Under the pieces are notes generated by a model, which saw only the letters and a program-made list of their open reading frames with translations, searched no databases and had not been told where the DNA came from. From assembly GCA_041399155.1 (NCBI GenBank), contig JAWKTI010000001.1, positions 1,240,001-1,304,000 on the forward strand: 64,000 nt of DNA. Reading direction: 5' to 3'. Below, piece by piece: positions 46,895-56,213 of the stretch. A program made the position numbers and the translations under genes. The first letter of the stretch is position 1. Each line of letters opens with the position of its first letter. The stretch comes from Zavarzinella sp. (GTDB taxonomy: Bacteria; Planctomycetota; Planctomycetia; Gemmatales; Gemmataceae).

Positions 46895-47878
46895 TTATTC
46901 CGGGCGCTTGACTAATTTGGCAGTAAGTTCAATCTCTTTGCCTTCACGTAACACCAGAAACTTAGCAGATTGCCCGGGTCGTTTCTTTTTCAGGAGGTTA
47001 ATCATGTCTTCGTAGAGTTTCACGGCAGCGCCATCGAATTTTAGAACAACATCACCTTGTTTTAAGCCTGCTTTTTCTGCGGGCGATTCTGGAGTAATTG
47101 CACCCAGGAGACATTTATCTTTCGAATCACCGCTGCGAACACCTAACCATGCCAGTGCTTCACCAATGGCGTCGCCGGCAACCAGTTCATCCCAGGTTTC
47201 TTTGAATGTTCCACATGGCACATGGATGTTATTGACAATACCACCACCAATCCGGCTGTGGATACCAATAATTTTTCCTTCCATGTTGAACAGCGGTCCG
47301 CCCGAATCGCCACCAACAAGTGTGCAATCGGTCTGAACGATAAACTTATTCACTGTTCCAATTCTTCCAACACGTACCACTGGGGAGCGACCTTTGCTGT
47401 AGCCACCTGGATGGCCCGTAGCGATACACCACTGACCCACTTTCACTGTATCGGGATCGGCCAGTTCAATAAATGGCCACTCGCCAGGAGTGGTTATTTT
47501 TGCCATGCCACTATCGATCTTTCGATTAATCCCCAGCGACACACCTTTGACTCGTTTACCGTCCGGCATCACAATGGTGATGTTCTTTCCCGGCTCTCCA
47601 GTGACGTGGGCTGCGGTCAAAATTAAACCATCTTTGGAAACAATTACCCCACTGCCACTACCCGATCCTACTTGCAGGCAGACAGTTGCAGGAATTACTT
47701 TTTTCAGAATAATCCTGGTCTGGTCCTGAAATGCTTTCAGATCAGAAATCGATTCTGGCAGACGATTCAGAACTGCGGGAGGTGGTGTGGGTATCGAAAT
47801 CGTATTGATGTCATCGCCACGAACAGAACTGGCCGAGGTGAGTACCAGCACCAGTAAGGAAAATAAAATGCGTTTCAT
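46895..47878 (-). CDS. Trypsin-like serine protease with PDZ domain (S1C, HtrA-like)
   Basis: 327 residues with a signal peptide (about 1-21). Catalytic triad intact: H91 in LTAAHVTG, D122 in KIDSGMAKI, S192 in GGDSGGPLF. One PDZ domain at about 255-325 with PAEKAGLKQGDVVLKFDG. It is shorter than DegP and has a single PDZ. It is the first of a two-gene set with the pseudoprotease; the pair likely acts in the periplasm. Confidence 0.9.
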   Translation of the reverse strand: MKRILFSLLVLVLTSASSVRGDDINTISIPTPPPAVLNRLPESISDLKAFQDQTRIILKKVIPATVCLQVGSGSGSGVIVSKDGLILTAAHVTGEPGKNITIVMPDGKRVKGVSLGINRKIDSGMAKITTPGEWPFIELADPDTVKVGQWCIATGHPGGYSKGRSPVVRVGRIGTVNKFIVQTDCTLVGGDSGGPLFNMEGKIIGIHSRIGGGIVNNIHVPCGTFKETWDELVAGDAIGEALAWLGVRSGDSKDKCLLGAITPESPAEKAGLKQGDVVLKFDGAAVKLYEDMINLLKKKRPGQSAKFLVLREGKEIELTAKLVKRPE

Positions 47879-48000
47879 AATTCCCTCAAATAAACTTCAC
47901 AGTTATTTTATTTGCGAAAACGGTGCCATTGCAAATGAACTTGTCACAAAATGGGTAACATTTTCACAAATTTAGTTGGAAATGTCCTTTCCGGGTGGGT

Positions 48001-49032
48001 TTACGCAGTCAGGTAGCGTTTAGGGATTTCCGCACCTGCAACGTAATTCAGTTTGCCGATCCGACACATCTGGTAAACATTGATCCGAAAATCCGGACAA
48101 GTACTTACCAGACAATAAGCATCAACTGGTCTGAACCCATAATCCTTTACTAACCATTCTATCAGAAACAAGGTTGCCTTTTCGACAGCAATTTCCAAAG
48201 GTCGGTAAGCAAATAAAGCGACGATCGATGCTTCTTTTTCTAACCGCATAAATGGAACTCGTGTTCCTGGATATTTCTCAATAGAGAGCACGACTCTGGA
48301 GTTAGTCTCTGCTGCAGTTCCTGTGAACTCGGTATCACCCTGGCTGGCATGAACATCTCCCAGAGAGAGCAGGGCACCAGCATGAAATACTGGTAGTATG
48401 ATTCGATTTCCCGCAGCTACATCCCGCACATCGAGATTCCCGCCCCATTCTCCCTGTCCATCGTTGCTGGTCGTCACTTCTCGATCAGGTGCGACGCCGA
48501 TTGTGCCTACAAACGGCGTGATCGGCCACGAAATAGTGGGGCTGAATGGCAGGCTGCCATCGGAATAAGTTCCGCTGGGCCCTTTCTGATGGCGAAATAT
48601 TTTTGTGGTGTAGGATTTCGAGCAATCTGGAAATTTCTGCGAATCACCCAGCGGCCCTCGGCCAGGCCCCACAGCAACCCATGAAAAATCACCCACTTCA
48701 ATGGAATGAATGGTGACTGCGATATTCTCACCTGACGAGACTCCTTCCACAAAGACTGGACCTGCAATAGGATTCACCAGTGGCGGGGTGCGGTCAAAAC
48801 CAGGTCGCAAGCCAGGAATCGCCAAATCCGATTCGCTCTGAAAATAGCCCCCGCTGGCATCCCACGTTTCAATGAAGAATTTCTCACCAGGCGCTACGTG
48901 TAATTCTGGTGGTTCCCGCCAATCAAAAGCATATTTTTTGGTACGATCTCGGGTAATGCCCTGCATAAACACCTGTACAATAATTTGAGGATGCGATGGT
49001 CCGTTTTCTGGCGAACCTTTGCGGTTTAGCAC
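48001..49032 (-). CDS. Acetamidase/formamidase family protein
   Basis: 343 residues. The FmdA/AmdA family hydrolyses formamide or acetamide to ammonia and acid. Visible motifs are WDASGGYF, VFVEGVSSGENIAVTIHSIEVGDFSW, and GDVHASQGDTEFTGTAAE. The start at 49032 is GTG without a clear site; the ATG at 48966 is the alternative and would leave 321 residues. Urea amidolyase-like relatives exist, so the substrate is inferred. It is upstream of and separate from the protease genes. Confidence 0.88.
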   Translation of the reverse strand: MLNRKGSPENGPSHPQIIVQVFMQGITRDRTKKYAFDWREPPELHVAPGEKFFIETWDASGGYFQSESDLAIPGLRPGFDRTPPLVNPIAGPVFVEGVSSGENIAVTIHSIEVGDFSWVAVGPGRGPLGDSQKFPDCSKSYTTKIFRHQKGPSGTYSDGSLPFSPTISWPITPFVGTIGVAPDREVTTSNDGQGEWGGNLDVRDVAAGNRIILPVFHAGALLSLGDVHASQGDTEFTGTAAETNSRVVLSIEKYPGTRVPFMRLEKEASIVALFAYRPLEIAVEKATLFLIEWLVKDYGFRPVDAYCLVSTCPDFRINVYQMCRIGKLNYVAGAEIPKRYLTA

Positions 49033-49071
49033 TTGTCAATTACGGCATCTGGCTGTATGAAAATATTTCTT

Positions 49072-49144
49072 GGCGACGTAGCTCAGGGGTTAGAGCAGAC
49101 GCTTCATAAGCGTCGGGTCACTGGTTCAAATCCAGTCGTCGCTA
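49072..49144 (+). tRNA. tRNA-Met (CAT anticodon)
   Basis: 73 bases fold as a complete cloverleaf: acceptor GGCGACG pairs with CGTCGCT (one G-T pair), D-arm GCTC/GAGC, anticodon stem GACGC/GCGTC with loop TTCATAA (CAT), and T-arm ACTGG/CCAGT with the TTCAAAT loop. The CCA end is not encoded. The anticodon stem lacks the three G-C pairs of an initiator, and the body resembles elongator tRNA-Met; a tRNA-Ile2 (lysidine) cannot be excluded by sequence. Confidence 0.95.
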
Positions 49145-49214
49145 TTATCACTTCTTTTGATTAAAAATTGCAAGTAATTCTTTTGCTGTTTGATCGGAAT
49201 AGCTTTCATCAAAT

Positions 49215-50285
49215 CTATTTCGAACGTCCCAAACCTATGGGATCGAAATCTTCATCACCAAACTTTCTCGGTTTTACATTTTTAAACCAGTAGTATTCGA
49301 CTTCCCTTCCATTGCGATCAACTGCATAAATCAGCACAGGAAAATCGATGGAATCACTTCCTTGAAGTTGATCAAAGAGAATTGTTCGTTTCCCACCCTG
49401 CGGCAATAATGGCTCTTCACCCGGAAAAATCAGCTCTTCAACACCCACCAACCCCTGACGCTGTTCCACACGGCTGACAGGTCCGATATAACGATATTTC
49501 TGTTGCCACTGGGGATCTGCATTCTCGCGAGACAGTTTTGCCTGCATCGTCGCAATTGTCCGCCCGAGTGCACTGAAGCGAAAATCATACCGGGCATTCT
49601 TTTGAATTCGGGGATCATCTGGCGATAGCCGTGTTTTTTTGCCAGCAGGGATCAACAAGCCTTCGCCTCTGCCCGTCATCAGGTGTACCTGGGCGTTGGG
49701 ACTTTCTGAAAATAGCAACTCCCGCCCTTGATATTCCAGCCCGATCCACTTCATGGCAATACTTTTTGGAGTCCGTCTGTAGCGGTATTGAATGACTTCT
49801 TCTGGTCGGGATTCGCCATGCACCACTTCTCTTCTTGTGAGAATTGTCTCATATGCTTCCAGCTTTTCGTGTCTGACTGATGCCCGCTGTACCAAAGTGT
49901 GCACTTCCTTACCCACAGAAACAGTATTGGGCTCTTCACGAAGTGGGTTGACCTTGCCTGCATCAAAACCTGTTTGAACTACCTTTTCAGGTTCTTTCGC
50001 ACGAATTTCGTATCCATTCTGATCTTCAGATGATCCTTTGACAATAGTTGTGGCTGCTCTACTGTCCCACCGTGGGATATCCATGGCAGGTGGTGGGGGA
50101 ATCATGGCGACGGGATTGTCCATACTGCCAGAAGGATTCGATGTAAAGTCCTGCGAAGTCTTTGGTTGTGGCAATTCCACCTGTGGCAGCGGGGCCTGTT
50201 TCGTCGTGCGTTTCCACCACGACAGGCAACCGGTGCTGCCAAGGAGCAGCACAACAAGCAACGATTTCAACAGGATTGGATACAT
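49215..50285 (-). CDS. DUF1571-type lipoprotein
   Basis: 356 residues from ATG 50285 (the frame extends to 50387, but the lipoprotein signal starts here: MYPILLKSLLVVLLLGSTGC, with the lipobox cysteine at residue 20). A proline/acid-rich spacer is followed by a DUF1571-like region (about 135-330) with YRYRRTPKSIAMKWIG and RYDFRFSALG. The role is unknown; DUF1571 is common in planctomycetes. Probably an outer- or inner-membrane lipoprotein. Divergent from the sulfatase gene. Confidence 0.78.
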   Translation of the reverse strand: MYPILLKSLLVVLLLGSTGCLSWWKRTTKQAPLPQVELPQPKTSQDFTSNPSGSMDNPVAMIPPPPAMDIPRWDSRAATTIVKGSSEDQNGYEIRAKEPEKVVQTGFDAGKVNPLREEPNTVSVGKEVHTLVQRASVRHEKLEAYETILTRREVVHGESRPEEVIQYRYRRTPKSIAMKWIGLEYQGRELLFSESPNAQVHLMTGRGEGLLIPAGKKTRLSPDDPRIQKNARYDFRFSALGRTIATMQAKLSRENADPQWQQKYRYIGPVSRVEQRQGLVGVEELIFPGEEPLLPQGGKRTILFDQLQGSDSIDFPVLIYAVDRNGREVEYYWFKNVKPRKFGDEDFDPIGLGRSK

Positions 50286-50426
50286 CCGGAACCGCTTCCA
50301 TGCGGGTTTCAGCAACCGCTGGAATAAATCGAAGTGGTAAAAAATACAACCCCACTTCCTGGCTGGTTGCGAAGTTGCTTGTAGCATGTTAAACTCGTCC
50401 CTATATATTTCATCCGAGAACGATTG

Positions 50427-51719
50427 ATGTCAATCCGCTTGTTGCTGGTACTTTTATTTTTTTGTCACCCTGCACTGAATGCAGAAAAGCCAAACATTGT
50501 GCTGATCATGGCTGATGACTTGGGGTATGAATGTTTAGGTGTGAATGGTGGTGAATACCGAACACCGAACCTGGATCAACTGGCAAAAAGTGGCAACAGG
50601 TACACGAATTGCCATGTGCAACCGTTATGTACTCCTACCAGAGTGCAATTGATGACCGGATTGTGGAACGTGCGTAACTATCGACAGTTTGGCTACTTAG
50701 ATCCGAAATCGACAACGTTTGCACACCACTTTCAGAAAAATGGCTATCGCACGGCGATTGCGGGTAAGTGGCAATTAGGGCAGGGGAAGGATCTTCCACA
50801 AAAACTGGGTTTTGAAGAGTCCTATCTTTGGCAACACACCCGCAGACCGCCACGTTACGCTAATCCAGGTCTCGAATGGAATGGAAAAGCACTGGATTTT
50901 TCTAATGGCGAGTACGGCCCTGATCTGATCAATAAATTTGCCTGCGATTTCGTTCGATCGAGTAAAGACAAACCATTTATGCTCTATTACCCAATGGTAC
51001 TGACCCATGACCCTTTTCAACCCACCCCCGATTCGCCTAAGTGGGATCCAAAAGCGGTGGGAGAAAGTGTTAATCGAAATGTGAAAAACTTTTCATACAT
51101 GGTTTCCTACATGGACAAATTGGTGGGTAATCTGGTGAAATCAATCAAAGAGACTGGCAAAGAAAAAAACACGCTGATCATCTTCATTGGTGATAATGGT
51201 ACCCACCCGACAATAACGACAATGTTCAATGGCAAGCCCTATCAAGGTGGCAAAGGAAAAGGCACAGCCGCTGGAACACATGTGCCGTGCGTCGTATCCT
51301 GGCCAGGCGTTATCGCGTCGGGAGTTCAGGATCAGATTGTTTGTAGTTGCGACTTCTTTCCCACGATGTTGGAAATTGCCGGGCTGAAAGTTCCTGAAGG
51401 CCTCGACGGGATGAGTTTTGCACACCAGTTAATTGGAAAGCCGGGAAAAGACCGCACCTGGTGGTACTGTTGGTACGCACGGAACGGTGGCAAGAATGCC
51501 CAGGTAGAGTTTGTGGGCACGAAAGACTACAAAGTTTATCAGGATGGTAGGCTTTTTAGGCTGAAATCCGATCCGCTGGAGCAGAATGCAATCAAAGACA
51601 ATGAGTTAACCACAGCTGAAAAAGCGATCAAAATGCAGTTAGCTGGGCAACTTGAACAATATCGCAATGCACGGCCGGAAGAAATAACCAAGCCGCTTCC
51701 GAAGATGAAGAAAAATTAA
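50427..51719 (+). CDS. Sulfatase family protein
   Basis: 430 residues from ATG 50427 (a TTG lies three bases upstream). Signal peptide (about 1-19). The formylglycine motif is C68-T-P-T-R; metal-binding Asp residues in LIMADDLGYE and FIGDNGTHPT. Needs a formylglycine-generating enzyme to act. Sulfatases in planctomycetes cleave sulfate esters of algal and animal polysaccharides; the substrate is unknown. It converges with the DUF1559 gene, with no gap. Confidence 0.93.
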   Translation: MSIRLLLVLLFFCHPALNAEKPNIVLIMADDLGYECLGVNGGEYRTPNLDQLAKSGNRYTNCHVQPLCTPTRVQLMTGLWNVRNYRQFGYLDPKSTTFAHHFQKNGYRTAIAGKWQLGQGKDLPQKLGFEESYLWQHTRRPPRYANPGLEWNGKALDFSNGEYGPDLINKFACDFVRSSKDKPFMLYYPMVLTHDPFQPTPDSPKWDPKAVGESVNRNVKNFSYMVSYMDKLVGNLVKSIKETGKEKNTLIIFIGDNGTHPTITTMFNGKPYQGGKGKGTAAGTHVPCVVSWPGVIASGVQDQIVCSCDFFPTMLEIAGLKVPEGLDGMSFAHQLIGKPGKDRTWWYCWYARNGGKNAQVEFVGTKDYKVYQDGRLFRLKSDPLEQNAIKDNELTTAEKAIKMQLAGQLEQYRNARPEEITKPLPKMKKN

Positions 51720-52607
51720 TTAATCTAACGTCAGCACTTGGCCATCGTTGATGACACACGCACGGAAGAATTCGGTGGGATTAATGCTGCCACGGATAAA
51801 TCGTACAGAGCCATCAGCAAAAGCGAAATTGGCACCACCCGTGTGAGAAGATCCAAACCTGCGTGACCAGAAGGTTGCAGCAGAAGAATTCGGGTGCAAG
51901 GAGTCTGCTTGCAGGCCACCTTGATTCCCTGCCCAGTCCGTGGAGCCAAAGCGGACAACGCACTCATCCCAGCCAGCGTTGTTGTAACGTTCGTTATCGC
52001 CACCAGCAGTACCGAGTGTTGTCGGGTGGACTTGTTTTTCACCAACATAAATTGTGTTGGAAGTGCCGTCAATGACATCGGCCATCCTGCGAAACTGATT
52101 CACTGCAAGGTCAACAGGGTTGGAAGTGCTTGTACTAGACCATTGACGCACCATCATCCCATCGCGTCCGATGTTGCCAAAGGTGCTACCGCCGTTACCG
52201 GCGTAGTCATTTCGTGTGGTACCCGAATAAGCGGTAGGCCTACGACGAGACGGGCAGAAATAGGTTTTGATCGGGGTGGCGGCCACGATTGAATCGCTGG
52301 GATTATCGTAAACGTTCTGTTGTTCAATGTAAGGCAGCAGGTAATATGCCCAGCTCCAGCCAACACGGGTGGTCGCATTACAACAGGTGATGTTTGGGCC
52401 ATCAGAACCTGCATGGGGGAAATAGCTGTTGGCATCGTGAAATGCATGACCAGCAATCCCAATCTGTTTCAGGTTATTCTGGCATTGTGTACGGTTGGCT
52501 GCTTCCCGCACTTTTTGCACGGCAGGCAGCAATAAGCCAATCAGAATGGCGATGATGGCAATTACCACCAATAATTCGATCAGTGTAAAACCATTTCTCT
52601 TGTTCAT
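51720..52607 (-). CDS. DUF1559 prepilin-like protein
   Basis: 295 residues, complete. N-terminal type IV prepilin signal NGFTLIELLVVIAIIAILI with cleavage expected before the F, followed by the DUF1559 start LLPAVQKVREAANR. The C-terminal HTGGANFAFADGSVRFI block is present, as in the partial copy at 1-417. AAGGA lies eight bases before the ATG. It is probably a pseudopilin/surface fibre protein; the function is unproven. Confidence 0.95.
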   Translation of the reverse strand: MNKRNGFTLIELLVVIAIIAILIGLLLPAVQKVREAANRTQCQNNLKQIGIAGHAFHDANSYFPHAGSDGPNITCCNATTRVGWSWAYYLLPYIEQQNVYDNPSDSIVAATPIKTYFCPSRRRPTAYSGTTRNDYAGNGGSTFGNIGRDGMMVRQWSSTSTSNPVDLAVNQFRRMADVIDGTSNTIYVGEKQVHPTTLGTAGGDNERYNNAGWDECVVRFGSTDWAGNQGGLQADSLHPNSSAATFWSRRFGSSHTGGANFAFADGSVRFIRGSINPTEFFRACVINDGQVLTLD

Positions 52608-52650
52608 TTCAGATCCTTGTTTTGTCTAGTAACTAAAAAATAATGAAAAG

Positions 52651-52875
52651 TTAGCGACGATCTCGAAGCATCTCTTCTTCGTTCGCTCGCTGTTCGGGTG
52701 ATTTTGTGGGACTTTCCTGAGGACGGTTCGATTCTTCGTTTTGAACCCTTTTTTCTGCTTCAGCCTGTTCGCGAAGCTGTTCTTCTGTTAAAGTTTGTGG
52801 CATGGTAGGTGTTTTTTCGCCACAGCCAATCAATAAAAATGTGCTCAACAACATCAAACTACAAACGTATCTCAT
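52651..52875 (-). CDS. Small lipoprotein
   Basis: 74 residues. Signal with lipobox LLIGC (Cys at about 18), then a highly charged Glu/Gln/Arg-rich tail likely to be disordered or coiled. GGGAG lies about six bases before the ATG. Nothing beyond lipoprotein character can be assigned. It precedes the DUF1559 gene on the same strand by 43 bases, so co-transcription is possible. Confidence 0.65.
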   Translation of the reverse strand: MRYVCSLMLLSTFLLIGCGEKTPTMPQTLTEEQLREQAEAEKRVQNEESNRPQESPTKSPEQRANEEEMLRDRR

Positions 52876-52946
52876 TGCACTCCCTAATAGTAACTACAAA
52901 ATAAAAACTAGAAGAGTGTGGTGTAGATTTGATGTATTTCAGATGT

Positions 52947-52973
52947 AATGATGATGAATGTTCGATCATCATT
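52947..52973. other. Inverted repeat in intergenic region
   Basis: A perfect 9-base inverted repeat (AATGATGAT / ATCATCATT) with a 9-base loop is followed on the + strand by a short T run. The stem is AT-only apart from two G-C pairs, so its stability is low. It sits between the lipoprotein start and the end of the oxidoreductase gene and might be a weak terminator or an operator. Confidence 0.3.
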
Positions 52974-53120
52974 TTTCTCTCATTTTTTGAACGTACTTAC
53001 ATTATGATGCTTGCATGAACAACCAACAGTGAAGTTAATGCTGGAAGATGAAAAGTGATTGAAAATAAATGAGAGGTAATTCAAGAAAAGTCAGAAAAAG
53101 GGGTATGTCTTCGAGAAGGA

Positions 53121-54236
53121 TCAGGCTGCTTCCCGACCTTCTTCGTATTCACTTTCGAACAATTTGCCTTTGGGTGCGGGCATTTCTTTTGGACCAACAG
53201 GGCCATCTTCGACACCATTCCAGGGGTGGCGTTGCACACTTGCCAGAATTCGATCCGCAAGCGAAAGGGCATCCAGTCCATCCTGACCAGTCACACGTGT
53301 TTCACGATTTTCACGTACGCACGCGACGAAGTCAGACAGTTCGGCTGTCAATTGATCGTGGGGAGCTTCGCAAAAAAGCTCCAGGTGTTCCATGTGCTTG
53401 CCAAAGACATCGGCTTTCAACTGTTCACGACGCGAACGGTCCAGATGAAGATTGCTCAAGCCATGCCGACGAACTTCGTCTGAAGGCTGCACAAGATTCA
53501 GCCGTTTCTCGACAAAATCGATCCCCGCATAACCTTCAGGAGCCCAGATGCGTAGTTTTCGCTTTGGAACTGGACTGACCCGGCTGGCAGTAATGTTGGC
53601 CATACAACCATTTGCAAAGCTAATCCGGGCATTGACGATGTCTTCGTGGCCTCCAAACACGGATATACCAGCCGCATAAACGTTTGTGGCAGGGCTACGC
53701 ACTAAAGAGAGGATCAGATCCAGGTCGTGGATCATCAGATCCAGAACCACACCAATATCGGTTGATCTACCCGTAAAAGGGCCGTGTCTCTCACTTTCGA
53801 TCAGCTTTGGCGTGATGGGGCGTCGGATCAGTTCAAGAAAAGCTGGGTTGTAGCGTTCAATATGCCCCACCTGCAGTGGGGTATCGTTTGCGCGTGCAAT
53901 TTCAACCAGTTCCTGTGCCTGGGCCAAAGTTGTAGTAATCGGCTTTTCCACCAATACCGGAACCGACCTCTTTAAAAAAGCGCGTGCGATTTTGTGGTGG
54001 TAAAGTGTTGGTGCCGCAATTGATACTGCATCAACTTGATCGAGGAGAGGCTCGTGATTATCAAACGCCTGAACGCTGTTTTCCTTATTTGAACAACGTT
54101 CGGCAATCACACGAGCGTGCTGAATATCAACATCCACCACGCCAACCAGTTTGACATCCGGCATCGATGAAAGTACTCGGGCGTGTTCCTTGCCCAGGTG
54201 ACCTACACCGATTACGGCCATACGAATCTGTGTCAT
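53121..54236 (-). CDS. Gfo/Idh/MocA family oxidoreductase
   Basis: 371 residues. N-terminal NAD(P) Rossmann fold MAVIGVGHLGKEHARVL and the substrate-side VEKPITTT motif. Family members oxidise sugars or inositols with NAD(P). In planctomycetes such a gene is typically found beside the lipid A genes; a role in UDP-sugar or envelope metabolism is possible but not shown. The last gene of the ompH-lpxC-oxidoreductase set. Confidence 0.9.
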   Translation of the reverse strand: MTQIRMAVIGVGHLGKEHARVLSSMPDVKLVGVVDVDIQHARVIAERCSNKENSVQAFDNHEPLLDQVDAVSIAAPTLYHHKIARAFLKRSVPVLVEKPITTTLAQAQELVEIARANDTPLQVGHIERYNPAFLELIRRPITPKLIESERHGPFTGRSTDIGVVLDLMIHDLDLILSLVRSPATNVYAAGISVFGGHEDIVNARISFANGCMANITASRVSPVPKRKLRIWAPEGYAGIDFVEKRLNLVQPSDEVRRHGLSNLHLDRSRREQLKADVFGKHMEHLELFCEAPHDQLTAELSDFVACVRENRETRVTGQDGLDALSLADRILASVQRHPWNGVEDGPVGPKEMPAPKGKLFESEYEEGREAA

Positions 54237-54302
54237 AAGTTGAGTATCTCCGGCAGCGTACCTGAAGAACGCATCTTCCTTGATGGCCAGTTCCCCGGAC
54301 AG

Positions 54303-55214
54303 TTAATGGTCTACGATCCGCGTTAAGGCTTTCGCCAGTTCAATGTTCATGGGGTGGCCGGATCGATAGGCAACCACATGACCAGAAATATCAAATCCAC
54401 ATAGCGACAGATCCCCAACGATGTCGAGAATCTTGTGCCGTGCGGGTTCATTTGGAAATCGCAGGGTATTGTCGATCAAACCTTGTTCGCCAAATACCAG
54501 CAATTCCGAAGCTTTCAAATGTCTGCCGACTCCCTGTCGTTGTAATTCTAATGCCTCTCGTTCGAGAACAAATGTTCGACAGTGAGCGATATCTTTCTGA
54601 AACGATTCCGGTGTAAGCACTTCCGTGTGAGACTGGGCGGTAATAGGCGAGTCTACGCCATAATCCAACAGATAACTGATAGCCAACCCTTTTCCCTGAC
54701 GAGGATACAAGGTAAGCGAAGCACCATTTTGCTGTACCGATATGGGGTGGTTCAACTCCAGTAACGGCTTGAATGTCTGCTGTTCAGACACCCCAGCCTG
54801 CAACAAGGCGTGTACGTAACCTTCAGAGGAGCCATCCAGGCCAGGTGGTTCTTCCGCATTCAGTTCGATGATGCAGTTATCCACTTGTAGGCCAGCCAAA
54901 GCTGCAAGAACGTGCTCAACCAGTGTTACGCGAGTTTGTCCAACTCCCAGTGTTGTTCGGCGCGTGGTGTCCAGAACAGAGGAAACCCGCGCCTGGATGG
55001 TGGGTAAACCAGGCAGGTCAGACCTGCGAAACAACAATCCTGTATGCTCCGGGGCGGGCAGCAGACTGAGAGTTGTTGGCACGCCAGTAACCATACCAAC
55101 GCCAACAACCTTTGCAACTGATTGCAGAGTTCGCTGGCGTCGACCTGATTTTAGGGATGGCATCACACCATTTGGTGCTGATTGTTCCGACAATATTGCT
55201 TGCAGGGATGCCAT
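54303..55214 (-). CDS. lpxC: UDP-3-O-acyl-N-acetylglucosamine deacetylase
   Basis: 303 residues. Zinc enzyme for the committed step of lipid A synthesis. Key residues visible: VEHVLAALAGLQVDN (catalytic Glu and zinc-binding His), the RHKILDIVGDL block with zinc-binding His and Asp, and YRSGHPMN with the C-terminal His. A GTG three bases before the ATG and a Met at 55163 are alternative starts. Its presence argues for a lipid A-containing outer membrane. It lies 102 bases after the OmpH-like gene. Confidence 0.95.
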   Translation of the reverse strand: MASLQAILSEQSAPNGVMPSLKSGRRQRTLQSVAKVVGVGMVTGVPTTLSLLPAPEHTGLLFRRSDLPGLPTIQARVSSVLDTTRRTTLGVGQTRVTLVEHVLAALAGLQVDNCIIELNAEEPPGLDGSSEGYVHALLQAGVSEQQTFKPLLELNHPISVQQNGASLTLYPRQGKGLAISYLLDYGVDSPITAQSHTEVLTPESFQKDIAHCRTFVLEREALELQRQGVGRHLKASELLVFGEQGLIDNTLRFPNEPARHKILDIVGDLSLCGFDISGHVVAYRSGHPMNIELAKALTRIVDH

Positions 55215-55315
55215 CACTTATTATTTTTCATCGTACCAAGGGAAAAGGCGATTGTCTCGCAGAATTATCGACTTTACCCAAATTAAAAGTTTACCCAAAT
55301 TACCTAAGATCTAAA

Positions 55316-55969
55316 TTATTTCCCGCCACTAGCACCCGGTGTGGGAGTAGACACTTTCGGCAGTTCCGGTTTTGCTTCAGGATATTTTTTGTTCAAAAAC
55401 GTAATTACCATGTCGGTCAGGTCCATTCGGTCATGATAAAACGGAATCATTGCAGGTGTCTGAAGCATCAGTCGGGCAATTTCCGGGCGATTTTCATCGG
55501 CTGGATTGGATGATGCGGGGTACCCAATAATCATGTCGATGCCATTGGCTTTGGCAATATCGGTAATCGCACCTTTGACTTCCAGATAGATCTGAACAAT
55601 CACTTTGTCTGAATTTTCAGCCAGTTCTGCTTGAGCACGACGTTCCAGGTCTTCTAATTCCCGTTGGATCTGGACAGCTTCCTGTTGCATCAGCTTTTTC
55701 TTTTCTGGGTCAACTGTCTTCTGAAACTCGGCATTCTTTTCGGCAAGTTTTTCTCGTAAAGGATTCATCTTTACGACATAACTTTCTCGGACCTTGGTAA
55801 CTTGTAAGCCAAGGTTGCCCGCTCTGTTATACTCTTTTAAGATTTTGGGGATATTGACGATGTAAATCTTTTGTGATCGTGTTTCCTGGGCGGTCACCAC
55901 CTGGGTGCTAACCAAAACTCCGGCACAAACGACAGCCATCATGGCAAATTGAGTGAAAATCCGTTTCAC
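55316..55969 (-). CDS. OmpH/Skp-family periplasmic chaperone
   Basis: 217 residues from a GTG at 55969, which has AGGAG seven bases upstream; the ATG at 55975 would be too close to that site, and the frame extends to 56080 without homology. Signal peptide MKRIFTQFAMM... ending at QVVTAQ. The long charged helical middle (about 60-115) matches Skp, which carries unfolded outer-membrane proteins through the periplasm. The C-terminus ends in a Pro/Gly/Ser-rich tail. Upstream of lpxC in a lipid A and outer-membrane context. Confidence 0.85.
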   Translation of the reverse strand: MKRIFTQFAMMAVVCAGVLVSTQVVTAQETRSQKIYIVNIPKILKEYNRAGNLGLQVTKVRESYVVKMNPLREKLAEKNAEFQKTVDPEKKKLMQQEAVQIQRELEDLERRAQAELAENSDKVIVQIYLEVKGAITDIAKANGIDMIIGYPASSNPADENRPEIARLMLQTPAMIPFYHDRMDLTDMVITFLNKKYPEAKPELPKVSTPTPGASGGK

Positions 55970-55976
55970 CTGCATT

Positions 55977-55981
55977 CTCCT
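55977..55981 (-). promoter_or_regulatory. Ribosome binding site for ompH-like gene
   Basis: On the minus strand the sequence reads AGGAG, with seven bases between it and the GTG at 55969. This supports GTG rather than the ATG at 55975 as the start. Confidence 0.5.
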
Positions 55982-56213
55982 AATTGTTTCGGTATTGGGT
56001 ACCCGCCCGAATAGCGGGGCAACAACGACCAACTTTACCGCAGCCGCTGTTATCGTGCTAATCAACCCTGAATACCCCATCGTTAGAATGCCGTCAATCC
56101 GAACCCTTGCAATGTTTTTTCCGCTTTTGTAATTCTTACGCAGTTCGGGATAAAGCTTATTTACCTAATTTACCGATTTACTCTGGTTTTCTTACGTTTC
56201 CAGAATTAACGCA

